Notes: generated from the letters alone by a model not told the origin. A stretch of DNA of 64,000 nucleotides from an uncultured Tateyamaria sp. (GCF_947497045.1 NZ_CANMEU010000012.1:1-64000); one strand, 5' to 3'. Shown: positions 37,662 through 47,097, counted from the stretch's first letter. Program-made: numbers and translations.

Positions 37662-38371
37662 CCCAAATACGATATTCCGCCTCCACCCATGTGGGGCTGA
37701 AACGCAAGGTAAACGAAGACAGCATTCTCGCGCTGCCCGATCAACGGATCTGGGTCGTGGCCGATGGGATGGGGGGCCATGAGGGTGGCGATTTCTCGTC
37801 GCAGGCCGTTGTCGACAGCGTCGCGATGATCGACCCGACATTGCCACCCGTCGGGTTGCTGCACGCATTGCGCGACACGCTGGCGCGGTCACACGAGTTG
37901 ATCCTGAAAGAATCCGAGGCGCGCGGCGGTCTGACAATGGGCACGACCGTCGTGACCTTTGCCATCGCCGAAGACCACTTTGCGACGTTCTGGGCCGGGG
38001 ACAGCCGCCTTTATCGCCTTCAGGGCGGGGTGCTGGACATGTTGACCACCGATCATTCCGTCGTCGCCGCCTTTGTTATGGCGGGTGAGATGACGTGGGA
38101 CGAGGCCGAACACCATCCACAATCCAATGCCGTCACCCGTGCCGTGGGGGTCGGTGACGAGTTGGAGTTGGAAAAGATCCGCGGTGAAATCCTGCCCGGC
38201 GACCGTTTTCTGTTGTGTTCGGATGGGCTGACCAAATACGCGACATTCGGTATTCTGGAGAGGGTCCTGTCCGAAGAACCCATCGAAACCGTGACTGAAC
38301 GCCTCCAGCAGATCGCGCTCGACGGGGGCGGGGCAGACAATATCTCGATCATTGTGATCGACGTGATCTGA
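37658..38371 (+). CDS. pppA: T6SS PP2C-family protein phosphatase PppA
   Basis: 237 residues with the full PP2C motif set: NEDS, VADGMGGHEGGD, MGTTVV, WAGDSRLYR, TTDHS, NAVTRAVG, LCSDGLTK and GGADNISIIVI. It is a Mn/Mg-dependent Ser/Thr phosphatase of the cytoplasm. In threonine-phosphorylation-controlled T6SSs, PppA removes the phosphate placed by kinase PpkA that the FHA protein reads. No PpkA-like kinase gene is visible in the window. The start overlaps the tagF stop, so the two negative regulators are co-translated. Confidence 0.9.
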   Translation: MTQIRYSASTHVGLKRKVNEDSILALPDQRIWVVADGMGGHEGGDFSSQAVVDSVAMIDPTLPPVGLLHALRDTLARSHELILKESEARGGLTMGTTVVTFAIAEDHFATFWAGDSRLYRLQGGVLDMLTTDHSVVAAFVMAGEMTWDEAEHHPQSNAVTRAVGVGDELELEKIRGEILPGDRFLLCSDGLTKYATFGILERVLSEEPIETVTERLQQIALDGGGADNISIIVIDVI

Positions 38372-38472
38372 GGCACATGATCACGCCAGCGCCTTGCTGT
38401 GATGCGATTTGTTGACTTGGTCAAATCGGTCATTCACTGTTTCCCAAACCCCGTTTTTCAGGCCAACATATT

Positions 38473-39348
38473 ATGGACAATCGTATAATTCCCGCAATTC
38501 TCGGCGTTATGGCCCTGATCTTTGTCGGGTTGGGCGTGCTGATCTATTTGCAGTTTCGGCCCGAACAGGAAATTCGATACGAGTCCGATGGCGACACCGA
38601 ATTTGCAGCCTCTGCCATCGACAGCGGTGCCCGGATCGAGATTGAAGTACTGCGTTCACAAATCGAGGCCCTGACCGAGGCGGTCCAGAACCTCGAAAAG
38701 GAAATCGGGCGTGTCGAGTTTTCCAGCCGTGGCCCGACCAACACAACACCCGGTGCAGGCACCGAGCCTGTATTCCAAGGTGACGGCACCAACGACATCA
38801 TCGATTCCTACGCGCAGGTCGTCCTGATTGCGGGACGGCGTGATCTGAACAAAGGTCTCAAGATCGCGTCGCCATCGTACCTCGAAAGCGTGTTTGGCAA
38901 ACCGCGCGACGTGCTGACATCAGAGTGTCAGGGCATGACCAATACCCGGCTCGCCGACAAGCTCAAGACAGAACAGGTTGGCCCTGTGCGTGTGCGCATG
39001 CTGACCCCCGCTATCGAGTCCCTGGGCAGGGTATTTGACAAGATCAAGGCGACCGACCCCGATCTTTATGCCCGGATCAACACGGCAGGTGCCTTGTGCG
39101 TGCGCCACATCCGTGGGGCACCGGGGCGCACCTCAACCCACGCCTTTGGCTTGTCCCTTGACCTGAACATTGATGGCAAACTCGACCGGCTCGGCGATGG
39201 CAAGACGCAGCTTGGCCTCACGATCCTTGCTGACTTTTTCCGCAACGAGGGCTGGTACTGGGGGGCCGGCTTCTCGCGCGAGGACAGCATGCATTTCGAA
39301 GTGAGCCGCGGTTTGGTCGAACAGTGGATCGAGGAAGGCAAGCTGTAG
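38473..39348 (+). CDS. Membrane-anchored M15-type (VanY/D,D-peptidase-like) peptidase
   Basis: 291 residues. One N-terminal membrane helix (~6-27), a short coiled coil (~54-80), then a periplasmic domain resembling M15 zinc peptidases. The likely zinc ligands are His223 and Asp230 in STHAFGLSLDLN and His274 in SMHFE, with WYWGAGF between. Such enzymes cut peptide crosslinks of peptidoglycan. A membrane-anchored cell-wall hydrolase at the end of a T6SS locus recalls TagX of Acinetobacter, which is needed to pass the apparatus through the wall; an extensin-like or effector role is less likely given the anchor. It is 101 bases after pppA, perhaps in the same transcript. Confidence 0.75.
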   Translation: MDNRIIPAILGVMALIFVGLGVLIYLQFRPEQEIRYESDGDTEFAASAIDSGARIEIEVLRSQIEALTEAVQNLEKEIGRVEFSSRGPTNTTPGAGTEPVFQGDGTNDIIDSYAQVVLIAGRRDLNKGLKIASPSYLESVFGKPRDVLTSECQGMTNTRLADKLKTEQVGPVRVRMLTPAIESLGRVFDKIKATDPDLYARINTAGALCVRHIRGAPGRTSTHAFGLSLDLNIDGKLDRLGDGKTQLGLTILADFFRNEGWYWGAGFSREDSMHFEVSRGLVEQWIEEGKL

Positions 39349-39409
39349 GGTCTATGGATCAAACGGCCCATTGATGATCGCAGTGTGAACTATAGCTGAC
39401 TTGCGTCCC

Positions 39410-39695
39410 CTATTGGCGTTGAGGATGGGAGGATCGTGTGATCTCATCCATTATCTTTTCATGGAACACCTCGGTGGGTATACTCCATACTAAGCATTTA
39501 CGCGGCGTGTTATCGGGGCGGTTGCAGATTGTTGTCATATCCTGATCTGTACATATCCGGATGTCGCGCTTGCGGAAAAGCTATCTCGCGTACGGGCACC
39601 TTGGTGAGCCGCAAGATCTCAATCTTGCGACGTTCTTGAAGCGAAAGTTGCGTATGGACGGTTCTCGTACGATGTTTGCCCGCATGGTTAAACAT
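39410..39695 (-). pseudogene. IS30-family transposase relic A
   Basis: Only the ends of an IS30-type transposase remain. The N-terminal part reads LSLQERRKIEILRLTKVPVREIA, and after an internal deletion a short part reads RHPDMYRSG. In another frame, the C-terminal part reads NTPRKCLVWSIPTEVFHEKIMDEITRSSH up to a stop near 39410. The large catalytic DDE core is gone. A relic of the same family and orientation with a very similar internal-deletion plan lies at 54440-54843, on the other side of the glycan island. Confidence 0.7.
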
Positions 39696-39784
39696 CGTTT
39701 TTGAAGATAAGTTTCAACTCAAAGTAGCGCGCTACGCTTTGTGCCGCCCGATGGGTCACGACACTCTCGACTGTTTATCCTGTC

Positions 39785-40741
39785 TCACCCGTTTGATCCG
39801 GGCCGTTTAGATGTAGAATCCGTTCCTGTTTCTTTCTCGTGATTAGGTTGCGGTCAAGGCCGCTGAGCGGAGCCCTTGCGTAGCTCAATCGAAGCAGGCC
39901 GGGTGGCCACGGTTGAGATTGGCGTAAACGGCTGGAGCCAGCCCGCCAAGTGATGTGTGTCGTCACTGTGTGTTACAATCGATCCTCTAGTTTTCGATGA
40001 TCTTTCGGGCTTCGGCGAGATTGCCGAAGATATGCTCATTCAAACACCCATCTCGCAGACGGCCATTGAAGCGTTCCACGGGCGCGATGTAATGCCAGCC
40101 CACTCCAGTATCTTGGCACCATCTCAGCACTGCATGAGACGTCATTTCCGTTCAGTTGTCAGAGACGATCATTTCGGGCTGGCCACGCCGACGGATCAGG
40201 TCATCCAGTTCACGCGTCATCCTCGCGCCAGACAAAGAGCGATCCACGGCAGTTGCCAGCGCCTCACGGGTGCAGTCATCCACGATGCACAAGATGCGGA
40301 ACCGCTGTCCATCTTCGAAGGCGTCGGAGACAAAATCCAACGACCGCTGATTGGCGCGATCCGGCATCAGAATGGGGCGCCGCATGCCCAAAGCCCGCTT
40401 ACGTGACCGCCTACGGCGCACCGCAAACCCTTCCTCGCGATAGAGCCTGAACAGCTTCTTGTGGTTCACCTCGAAACCTTCCCTGCCCAGCAAGATGCCG
40501 AAGCGACGATAGCCGAACCAACGACGTTCATTTGCCAGCTCGCGCAGCCGCTTGCACAAGGCATCATCGCCCTGATCCCGCTTCTGATACTGAAAGACTG
40601 ACCTATGCAGCCCGGCCAATTCACACGCCCCCTCTCGGCAGATTTGCCATGCAAATCGCCTGCCGGGCAACGGACGCTCGGACAAGCCGCGCCAATCCAT
40701 CACAGCGCGCACGGCTCGTCGCTTCACATCAGGCGTCAGTA
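39785..40741 (-). pseudogene. IS3-family transposase orfB, degenerate
   Basis: The N-terminal two thirds is intact, from LLTPDVKRRAVRAVMDWRGL through VNHKKLFRLYREE and FVSDAFEDGQRFRILCIVDDCTRE (IS3 DDE core start) to IVSDN, where a TGA replaces the usual Gly codon. Beyond it, the reading continues [25 protein letters not shown] short deletion removes the usual GKPMQNGFVES stretch, and after [12 protein letters not shown] there are more stops and a frameshift before ELRKGSAQRP. The element is therefore inactive. Confidence 0.85.
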
Positions 40742-40999
40742 GTTTTTTGTCGCCAGATCCTTCGATGCGGCATTGTCCAGCATCGCATCCGCCAGCATAC
40801 GCTTCAGCTTGTTGTTCTCGTCTTCCAGCGCCCGCAGCTTCTTGGCATCCGATACGTTCATGCCGCCAAACTTTGCTTTGCATTTGTAGAAGGTCGCATA
40901 GCTAATGCCGTAGCGGCGACAAAGCTCCTGGGCTTTCACGCCCGCCTCGTACTCCTTGATCATTCCAATAATCTGCTCGTCTGAAAATCTGCGTTTCAT
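40736..40999 (-). CDS. IS3-family transposase OrfA
   Basis: 87 residues from the ATG at 40999 (MKRRFSDEQIIGMIKEYEAG). It has the HTH of IS3 OrfA (CRRYGISYATFYKCKAKFGG) and a leucine-zipper-like stretch (KKLRALEDENNKLKRMLADA). In active elements, a -1 frameshift near the end joins it to OrfB; here OrfB is broken, so OrfA alone cannot move the element. Confidence 0.88.
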   Translation of the reverse strand: MKRRFSDEQIIGMIKEYEAGVKAQELCRRYGISYATFYKCKAKFGGMNVSDAKKLRALEDENNKLKRMLADAMLDNAASKDLATKNY

Positions 41000-41042
41000 G
41001 GTCCATCCTTTTCTCGGACGGATTGCTAACACCTCAATGGCC

Positions 41043-41063
41043 TGACTTCAGGGGGCTGGGTCA
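41043..41063. repeat. Right end of the IS3 element (terminal repeat)
   Basis: Read on the minus strand, this begins TGACCCAGCCCCCTGAAG, which matches the usual TG-starting IS3 (IS51-like) terminal repeat just upstream of orfA. The partner repeat near 39.75 kb could not be found, consistent with decay of that end. Confidence 0.55.
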
Positions 41064-41131
41064 AGAGCACTTAAACTTCATCGATGCTGAAGTTCGAGAT
41101 GGACCGACTATGACTAGTTTGTTAACCGTGC

Positions 41132-42307
41132 ATGGCAATCGAAAAGCGTTCTGCAGATCCAGTGAAGGCAGCGACACGACACATGGCAAGTGAAGAAACT
41201 ACCGATCGTTTCAAGCGCATATTTGGTTGCGACATACTTCCCGAAATACCAGATGTAGGTATTACAGCCATTGTGCTCAGTTATAATGAGGCAATTCGCT
41301 TACCACATTTCATAGAGCATCATGCGGCACTGGGAGTCGGACATTTCATCGTCATTGATAACGACTCTACCGACGAAACGGCGCAAATTCTTGATGGTGA
41401 TGCTCGGGTTACCCGGCTTCATACGAGCAATCCTTACTCTGAGCATAAAGCTGCATGGCGCGAGGTTCTTGCTGACCTGTTTTGCGACGGAAAATGGGTT
41501 GTGTTCATCGATGTGGATGAGTTGCTCATTTACCCTGGATGGCCAGACATCGATTTAAAGTCATATTGTGCATTGCTCGAGACGCGAAATAAGAACGCAT
41601 TGTTCACAACAATGGTGGATATGTATCCGAAAGAACCGCTTTCGAAAGTTCAATATCAAGCTGGAGCGCCTTTTCTAAGTGTTGCTCCCTTTTTCGACAG
41701 AGGGAACTACCGGCTGATCCCGCTTGAACCTAAAGCGCAGAAACTGTGGCCCACACCACACTACCGCATATTCGGTGGTGCACGGGAACGGTTATTTTCG
41801 GACGGAGAGGATCGCATACCCAGGCTTGTTGAAGAAGTTGTCGAGAAAACAGTTTTCAATCTTAAACGTCGCAATCTACGGCCGGGGAAGAAGCGCCGGA
41901 AACTTGATGCATGGGCGCGGAAATTCATTGGTGAAGGCAAGCAAAAGCTTTCGCCACCAAACATGTCAAAGGTCCCGCTCCTGTGGTGGCAAAAAGGTAC
42001 CCAGTTTCCTGGTGGGCCACACAGGGTGAGCAAAGCGTATGCAATGTCAGATGATTGGGGTGCGTTGTTGCACTTCAAGTACTTCGATGATTTCGGCGCG
42101 CGCTCCAAGGAAGCGGTAGACCGGGAACAACACGCCGCAGGGGCTGCGCACTACAAGCTTTACCTAGGCGACTTGGACAAGGTCGAGGACCAGAGCTTAG
42201 TTTTTTCGGGATCACGGCGGTTTTCGTCAACGGAAGATCTTGTTTCAGCAGGCTTGATGCGCGTTTCAAAGGCAACGCGTAGTGCACTTGAAAGATACTC
42301 CAAATGA
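41132..42307 (+). CDS. Family 2-type glycosyltransferase
   Basis: 391 residues. After ~40 residues, a GT-A fold begins with GITAIVLSYNEAIRLPHFIEHH, followed by FIVIDNDSTDET and the metal-binding motif region VVFIDVDELL (DxD). These match the Glyco_tranf_2_4 type of GT2 enzymes. It would transfer a sugar from a nucleotide donor in the cytoplasm; the acceptor is unknown. It is the first gene after the IS relics, and from here base composition becomes visibly less GC-rich than in the T6SS genes. No good ribosome binding site is seen at 41132; a start at ATG 41183 (MASEETT) is possible. Confidence 0.8.
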   Translation: MAIEKRSADPVKAATRHMASEETTDRFKRIFGCDILPEIPDVGITAIVLSYNEAIRLPHFIEHHAALGVGHFIVIDNDSTDETAQILDGDARVTRLHTSNPYSEHKAAWREVLADLFCDGKWVVFIDVDELLIYPGWPDIDLKSYCALLETRNKNALFTTMVDMYPKEPLSKVQYQAGAPFLSVAPFFDRGNYRLIPLEPKAQKLWPTPHYRIFGGARERLFSDGEDRIPRLVEEVVEKTVFNLKRRNLRPGKKRRKLDAWARKFIGEGKQKLSPPNMSKVPLLWWQKGTQFPGGPHRVSKAYAMSDDWGALLHFKYFDDFGARSKEAVDREQHAAGAAHYKLYLGDLDKVEDQSLVFSGSRRFSSTEDLVSAGLMRVSKATRSALERYSK

Positions 42308-42365
42308 GCGACACCAGCCTGACAATCGAAACCCGGAGCATGTGCGTAACGTGCAGCATTTGTCG

Positions 42366-43991
42366 ATGGGTTGCCGGATGATGATCCATAAACCAACACT
42401 AGAGCAGGATTTGGCGTCCGACAAACCAACGCTTGTAGAATTTGCCGCTGCATTTTGTTGTCTTGTAGGTTTTTTCGCATACAAATACTTGGCTCAGATG
42501 CTTTTAGGAGACAGCTTGGTCGCTGTTTGGGTTCCATTTAGCGTTCTCGCCGTTTGTATCGTGTTTCCCGGTCTTCCCAGTGCTTCTGTATCTCCAGCCC
42601 TTCGCATAGTTTGTCGTGTCGTAGCGGTAATGCTCGGATTTTATGCATATGCAGCCACAATAACTTATCCTTCGGGTGTCTCCGCAGAGGCCGACACAGT
42701 GCTTGCGATAGCCCGTTTTATTCCTCTGGCCGCCATCACTGCGGCAGTACTTACTTTCTTGTATCCAGCTTTCGTTATTGTTCCTGCGACGGCAGTTCTC
42801 GCCAAGAAAGCCATTGGAGCCAATCTATTTGAAATTCGGATAAGTCATACCGATTATCTTGCGGTCGTAGAGATGGGTTTACTGCTAGGGATCGCATGTA
42901 TCGTATTAGCACGCGGCGGCCGTATTAGGTCCGCAAAACCGACCCAGATGTTATTTAGATGCAATCAGCAAGTAGCAACAGTAATCGTATTCATGATCGG
43001 CATCGCTGCGCATTTCTCAAATTATTTCTTCTCTGGTTTCCAGAAAATTATGCTAGACGGTGGTCCATTATTTTGGGTCTTTCAAAACCCCACACACGTA
43101 CTATCCATTAATGCTTGGCTCAGTGGAAGCTTCCCATTCGGCCCGTGGCAAGAAACAGCTAAACTCGTAATCGAACTTGCCGATCAATCACACGTTCTTT
43201 TGAATATCATCATTCTTTTGGCACAGCTTGCTGCGGTCGTGTTTATCGCTAGGCGTGTTACAATGATTGGACTGACCCTATTCTATGACCTAACTCATAT
43301 CATTATATTTTTGGTCAGTGGAATTTTCTTTTGGAAGTGGATAATCCTCAATCTGGCACTCGTTGCAGCCGTACACCGATTACCGAAATGGGTTGAGAAA
43401 CGGTCTGTGGTGGCTGTATGTATAGCGGTAGTTCTTTTTGCCCCTGCAATTTTCGGGATAGTACGGCTCGGTTGGTACGATACACGCGCCCTCGTTATAT
43501 CCGAAGCATTTGCCGTTACCAATTCTGGTGAGGTTATACGAGTACCATCGAACTACTTTGGTACGATTTCGATAACAGCCGCACAGCATCGGTTAGGGCG
43601 CTATGAAAAGGGTCACTTTCCCACAGTTACTTGGGGGTCAACACAGACTGTTGATGATTTTGAGCACGCCATTGACGGTTGTTCGTTCGACATTGAAACC
43701 CGGCAACATTTTCGCCGCACATCTGAGCAAATCTCCAAGACGATACGACTCACACATCTTTACGCATTGCAACGCGAAACACTAGCAGGACGCTATAACT
43801 ACGATCTCTTCCCACATCACGTTTGGTCTAACCCGCTTTTGTACAGAGATTTCGCTGCTATTGCCGCCCACGATATCGAACACTATATTTACCGGACACG
43901 GTCAGGCTGCACGTCGTTGAGTGACGACGGTCCATTGTACGAGGAGCACAAGTCGACCGAGTTTATCGTGCCACTCCCTGATGGTTTATGA
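42366..43991 (+). CDS. Polytopic HTTM-like membrane protein
   Basis: 541 residues with about ten to twelve hydrophobic segments in the first ~370 residues and a soluble C-terminal part. The block HFSNYFFSGFQKIMLDGGPLFW recalls the HTTM (vitamin K-dependent carboxylase-like) family, and the partner downstream is a DCC-family protein, a pairing commonly seen with HTTM. The reaction is unknown in bacteria. The start is uncertain: ATGs at 42366, 42378 and 42381 are all possible, and earlier in-frame codons would overlap the glycosyltransferase gene. Its presence in a glycan island is unusual. Confidence 0.6.
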   Translation: MGCRMMIHKPTLEQDLASDKPTLVEFAAAFCCLVGFFAYKYLAQMLLGDSLVAVWVPFSVLAVCIVFPGLPSASVSPALRIVCRVVAVMLGFYAYAATITYPSGVSAEADTVLAIARFIPLAAITAAVLTFLYPAFVIVPATAVLAKKAIGANLFEIRISHTDYLAVVEMGLLLGIACIVLARGGRIRSAKPTQMLFRCNQQVATVIVFMIGIAAHFSNYFFSGFQKIMLDGGPLFWVFQNPTHVLSINAWLSGSFPFGPWQETAKLVIELADQSHVLLNIIILLAQLAAVVFIARRVTMIGLTLFYDLTHIIIFLVSGIFFWKWIILNLALVAAVHRLPKWVEKRSVVAVCIAVVLFAPAIFGIVRLGWYDTRALVISEAFAVTNSGEVIRVPSNYFGTISITAAQHRLGRYEKGHFPTVTWGSTQTVDDFEHAIDGCSFDIETRQHFRRTSEQISKTIRLTHLYALQRETLAGRYNYDLFPHHVWSNPLLYRDFAAIAAHDIEHYIYRTRSGCTSLSDDGPLYEEHKSTEFIVPLPDGL

Positions 43992-44013
43992 AGCGGCAGC
44001 AGAAAGTAGTAAA

Positions 44014-44385
44014 ATGGAAGGCATTGAGATTATCTATGACGGTGAGTGTCCGTTCTGTTCTCGTTACGTGATGATGACGCGCCTGCGCGACACTGTTGGG
44101 CGGGTTAGACTCGTAGATGCGAGATCCAACGACCCGGTTGTATCCAAAATCAAGGAATTGGGCTTCGATCTCAATGAGGGGATGGTAGCGCGATATCGGG
44201 GGCAAAATTATTTTGGCGCCGATTGCATTCATCTACTGTCGATACTGTCCAGTAAGTCCGGAACGCTCAATCGGCTTTCAAGCACCCTTTTTTCGAACCG
44301 GTACATTGCCACGATTAGCTACCCAGTTTTACGCGCGGGACGAAACGCCACATTACGTATTATGGGCAGTCGCCCAATAGGTTAG
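44014..44385 (+). CDS. DCC-family (DUF393) thiol-disulfide-like protein
   Basis: 123 residues. EIIYDGECPFCSRYVMMTRL is the DCC signature with a CPFC dithiol placed as in thioredoxin-like enzymes, followed by VRLVDARS. The protein's likely role is thiol redox chemistry in partnership with the HTTM-like membrane protein directly upstream. I chose the ATG at 44014; one at 43981 would overlap the upstream gene by 11 bases. The end of the protein is rich in Arg and Ser. Confidence 0.8.
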   Translation: MEGIEIIYDGECPFCSRYVMMTRLRDTVGRVRLVDARSNDPVVSKIKELGFDLNEGMVARYRGQNYFGADCIHLLSILSSKSGTLNRLSSTLFSNRYIATISYPVLRAGRNATLRIMGSRPIG

Positions 44386-44410
44386 GTTGGCGCGAAAATA
44401 CTACATTCCG

Positions 44411-45253
44411 TCATGGGCGTGTTAGTACGATGTATTTATTTGACAAGTTTTCTGCGACCTTGAAACCTCGCGCCTCAAGCCGCTCGATCATCGATTGGTT
44501 CGCGTCTTCACCTACAATGCGTTCGTGCGCCTCCATGACAATGACGCGCACACCCGAGAGATCACCAGAATTGTTGAAGAGGTCAATCTCTCCACCCTCG
44601 ATGTCCAGCACGATGACTGTTGCTTTATGGTCCCGCAGCACCGTTTCAAAGTCTCGTGTAGGAACGTCAAAGATTTTTTCATTACCTGAACGATCCAACA
44701 ACGAAGAAGACGAGGGGTTCTCGTTTGAACCGAATGAAACGGTTTCCGGTCTTTCGGGACCGGACCACAAGATCGCATTTTCGACGCGAACGCACTTACC
44801 GTTGAGCTCAAAATTATGCTGCGCCATCTCCAGATTTCGAGGGTCCGCCTCAAAAACGATCAACCCATCAGCTCCTACGCGATCATATAAAAACAGCGAC
44901 GTCGCCCCTAGACAAGAACCCAGTTCAACGACCCTGTCGTCTGATCGAACGTGCCTGTCAATCATGGCGATTTCACGCCACTCATAGGTTCCTTTCTCGA
45001 GCGCCTGCTGAATGCCTTCGATCATCCTCGGGTGTTTCAAGTCGAAGAGGTTCCCATGAAATTTAATATGCCCCGTTACTCGCGTCATGAGCTTGTTCCA
45101 CGTTTCCTCCAGCCCGGAAATCTGCTTTCCGCCCGGTTTTCGCACTATTCGTTTGCGTATACTGTTTTTTAAACGCCGCAGGCGTCGTTGCACACGGGGC
45201 TCTCGTGCACGGTCATCGTTTCTCGAGGTCAATATTTTTCCTTCGCTCTGCAC
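44411..45253 (-). CDS. FkbM-family methyltransferase
   Basis: 280 residues. A basic N-terminal extension is followed by a Rossmann methyltransferase domain with VVELGSCLGATSLFL (SAM loop), LIVFEADPRNLEMAQHNFELNG and, late, TVIVLDIEGGEIDLF, the FkbM hallmark. It methylates a hydroxyl, probably on a sugar of the glycan built here. The gene overlaps the end of the AsnB gene by 25 bases, so the two are translated from one leftward transcript. Confidence 0.85.
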   Translation of the reverse strand: MQSEGKILTSRNDDRAREPRVQRRLRRLKNSIRKRIVRKPGGKQISGLEETWNKLMTRVTGHIKFHGNLFDLKHPRMIEGIQQALEKGTYEWREIAMIDRHVRSDDRVVELGSCLGATSLFLYDRVGADGLIVFEADPRNLEMAQHNFELNGKCVRVENAILWSGPERPETVSFGSNENPSSSSLLDRSGNEKIFDVPTRDFETVLRDHKATVIVLDIEGGEIDLFNNSGDLSGVRVIVMEAHERIVGEDANQSMIERLEARGFKVAENLSNKYIVLTRP

Positions 45254-47097
45254 CGCATCCAGCGGTCTAAAAAGTACAGCGTCTGGATTTTCATTTTATA
45301 GCTGTGCGAACTCGGTTCCAACCGTAATCCACTTGCAGGCTTGAACAGGTTCCGGTCTTCACCTGTATTCCACAGGTCACTCAGCATATTTTTGCCGGAA
45401 AGCTGCGAGATGCCTTTCAAACTGAAACCGCGTTTCTTCTCATTCAGAAGAAAATCAAGACCCCTACCGCGCAGAATGTGTCGAACCGCATTCTTGGGTG
45501 CGGCGTCCATCCGATCGGAAATCGGCTGTGACAATCCCCACTCGATCACGCGATGGTCCAGTAGTGGCGGCCTGACCTCGAGACCAACGGCCATCGATGT
45601 TCGATCGACTTTCGGCAGAACGGAACCTTCACAAAACGTCATTAAGTCGATCCGCTGCAGCCGGCGTTTCAGCGGCAATTCAGGTGCATCGTGCCGTCGT
45701 AAAGACTCGATTGCCAATTCTTCGGCTCGTTCAGCTGAGAGCTGCGGGACGATATCCGCAACTTCGTCCGGACGGAGTGTCGGAAATACTGCGTGTAGAT
45801 GGCGATGGAATTCTGAACGCTGCATAAAGTCGGTTTCACGGCTCGAATTTGCCACACGACGCAATTTCGAAGAGCCTAATATTCCAGTGAAGCGCGTTGA
45901 CAGGCGGCCAAGGAAGTTATTGCCTTTTCCAAGGCCGCTGCGCATATCGGATTCATACCAACGATATCCACCGAAAACCTCGTCGCCGCCATCGCCCGAC
46001 AAAACAACCTTCAACCCAGCCTTACGTGCAGCGTGCGAGATTGCCATCTGGCTGACAATTGCACTGTATCCTAATGGCTCGTCGAGCGCGGTAAAAGTAG
46101 AGTTTATAAAATCTGTTGCGGTATCTTTATTGAGATTGTGGCGTTCGATAGCCATGCCGAGATACTGAGCCGTGCGTTCTGCTATCGGTGCTTCATCCTC
46201 ATCAGGCGCATCAGAATAGCCAATAGTCAGGGCCTTGACGTCTGTACCAATCGTCGCGAGAGACGACGCGATCAGTGAAGAATCGAGCCCTCCAGACAGA
46301 AATACGCCTACCGGAACATCCGAAAGAAGGTGTTCTCGGGTAACTAAGTTGACGAGATCTTCAAGTCCATCAATATCGGCGTCCTGAGAACTTGCCACAG
46401 CATCGGGGGGGTGCCAGTAAAAACGATGTTCGCTGCCCACTCCAGGTTTCCAGCGGAGCGTTTGTCCGGCTTCAAGCTTTCGTGCTCCGGAAAAAATAGA
46501 CAACGGTGTCGGGACATAACCGAGCGTCAAATAAGCACCGAGCGCATCAATGTTAATGTCGTTGGTAAATCCGAGGCGTTCAAGGACACGCAGGTCGGAA
46601 GCCAACGCAATTTGCTGACCGCTTTCCGCAATATAAAGGGGTTTGATACCCACCCGATCTCTAGCCGCGAACAGACAGTGGTCCCTTGTGTCCCAGATTA
46701 CGAAAGCGAACATGCCGTTCAACCTGTCTACAACCGCCTCTCCCCACTCTGCATAGCCATTCACAATGACTTCTGTATCGGATCGTGAAGAGAAGCGGTG
46801 CCCGCTTGCGATCAGATCGGACCTTAAAGATTCCGAATTATAGACTTCACCGTTGTATACGATCACGAAGCGGCCACAATCAGACCACATCGGCTGGTTT
46901 CCCGCATCAGAAATGTCGACGATAGCCAAACGTCTGTGTCCCATACGAATAGGGCCAGCTACGCCATCAACGAAGGTGGCGATACCCGACGCATCTGGCC
47001 CACGCGAGGTCATCAAGTCGCATGCCGATTTAAAAAGATCATCTGGTGCAGGTCGCGCGTTGTGCAGCTCACCGCTACAGAATACCAGTCCGCACAT
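45229..47097 (-). CDS. AsnB-like glutamine-dependent amidotransferase
   Basis: 622 residues. Cys2 follows the initiator Met (MCGL), which gives the N-terminal nucleophile of class II glutamine amidotransferases. The glutaminase domain ends near residue 210. The synthetase domain has the SGGLDSSLIASSL PP-loop (~residue 267) for ATP. Such proteins make asparagine or, inside surface-polysaccharide clusters, amidate uronic acids or similar acids. Given the flanking glycosyl- and methyltransferases, the second role is more likely. It begins a leftward pair with the FkbM gene and has an AGGACGG site. Confidence 0.88.
   Translation of the reverse strand: MCGLVFCSGELHNARPAPDDLFKSACDLMTSRGPDASGIATFVDGVAGPIRMGHRRLAIVDISDAGNQPMWSDCGRFVIVYNGEVYNSESLRSDLIASGHRFSSRSDTEVIVNGYAEWGEAVVDRLNGMFAFVIWDTRDHCLFAARDRVGIKPLYIAESGQQIALASDLRVLERLGFTNDINIDALGAYLTLGYVPTPLSIFSGARKLEAGQTLRWKPGVGSEHRFYWHPPDAVASSQDADIDGLEDLVNLVTREHLLSDVPVGVFLSGGLDSSLIASSLATIGTDVKALTIGYSDAPDEDEAPIAERTAQYLGMAIERHNLNKDTATDFINSTFTALDEPLGYSAIVSQMAISHAARKAGLKVVLSGDGGDEVFGGYRWYESDMRSGLGKGNNFLGRLSTRFTGILGSSKLRRVANSSRETDFMQRSEFHRHLHAVFPTLRPDEVADIVPQLSAERAEELAIESLRRHDAPELPLKRRLQRIDLMTFCEGSVLPKVDRTSMAVGLEVRPPLLDHRVIEWGLSQPISDRMDAAPKNAVRHILRGRGLDFLLNEKKRGFSLKGISQLSGKNMLSDLWNTGEDRNLFKPASGLRLEPSSHSYKMKIQTLYFLDRWMRCRAKEKY

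Noticed and set aside
38371-38472. A terminator between the phosphatase and peptidase genes
   Set aside because: Only a short imperfect pairing (ATCAC/GTGAT) was found without a T-run, so separate transcription cannot be claimed.
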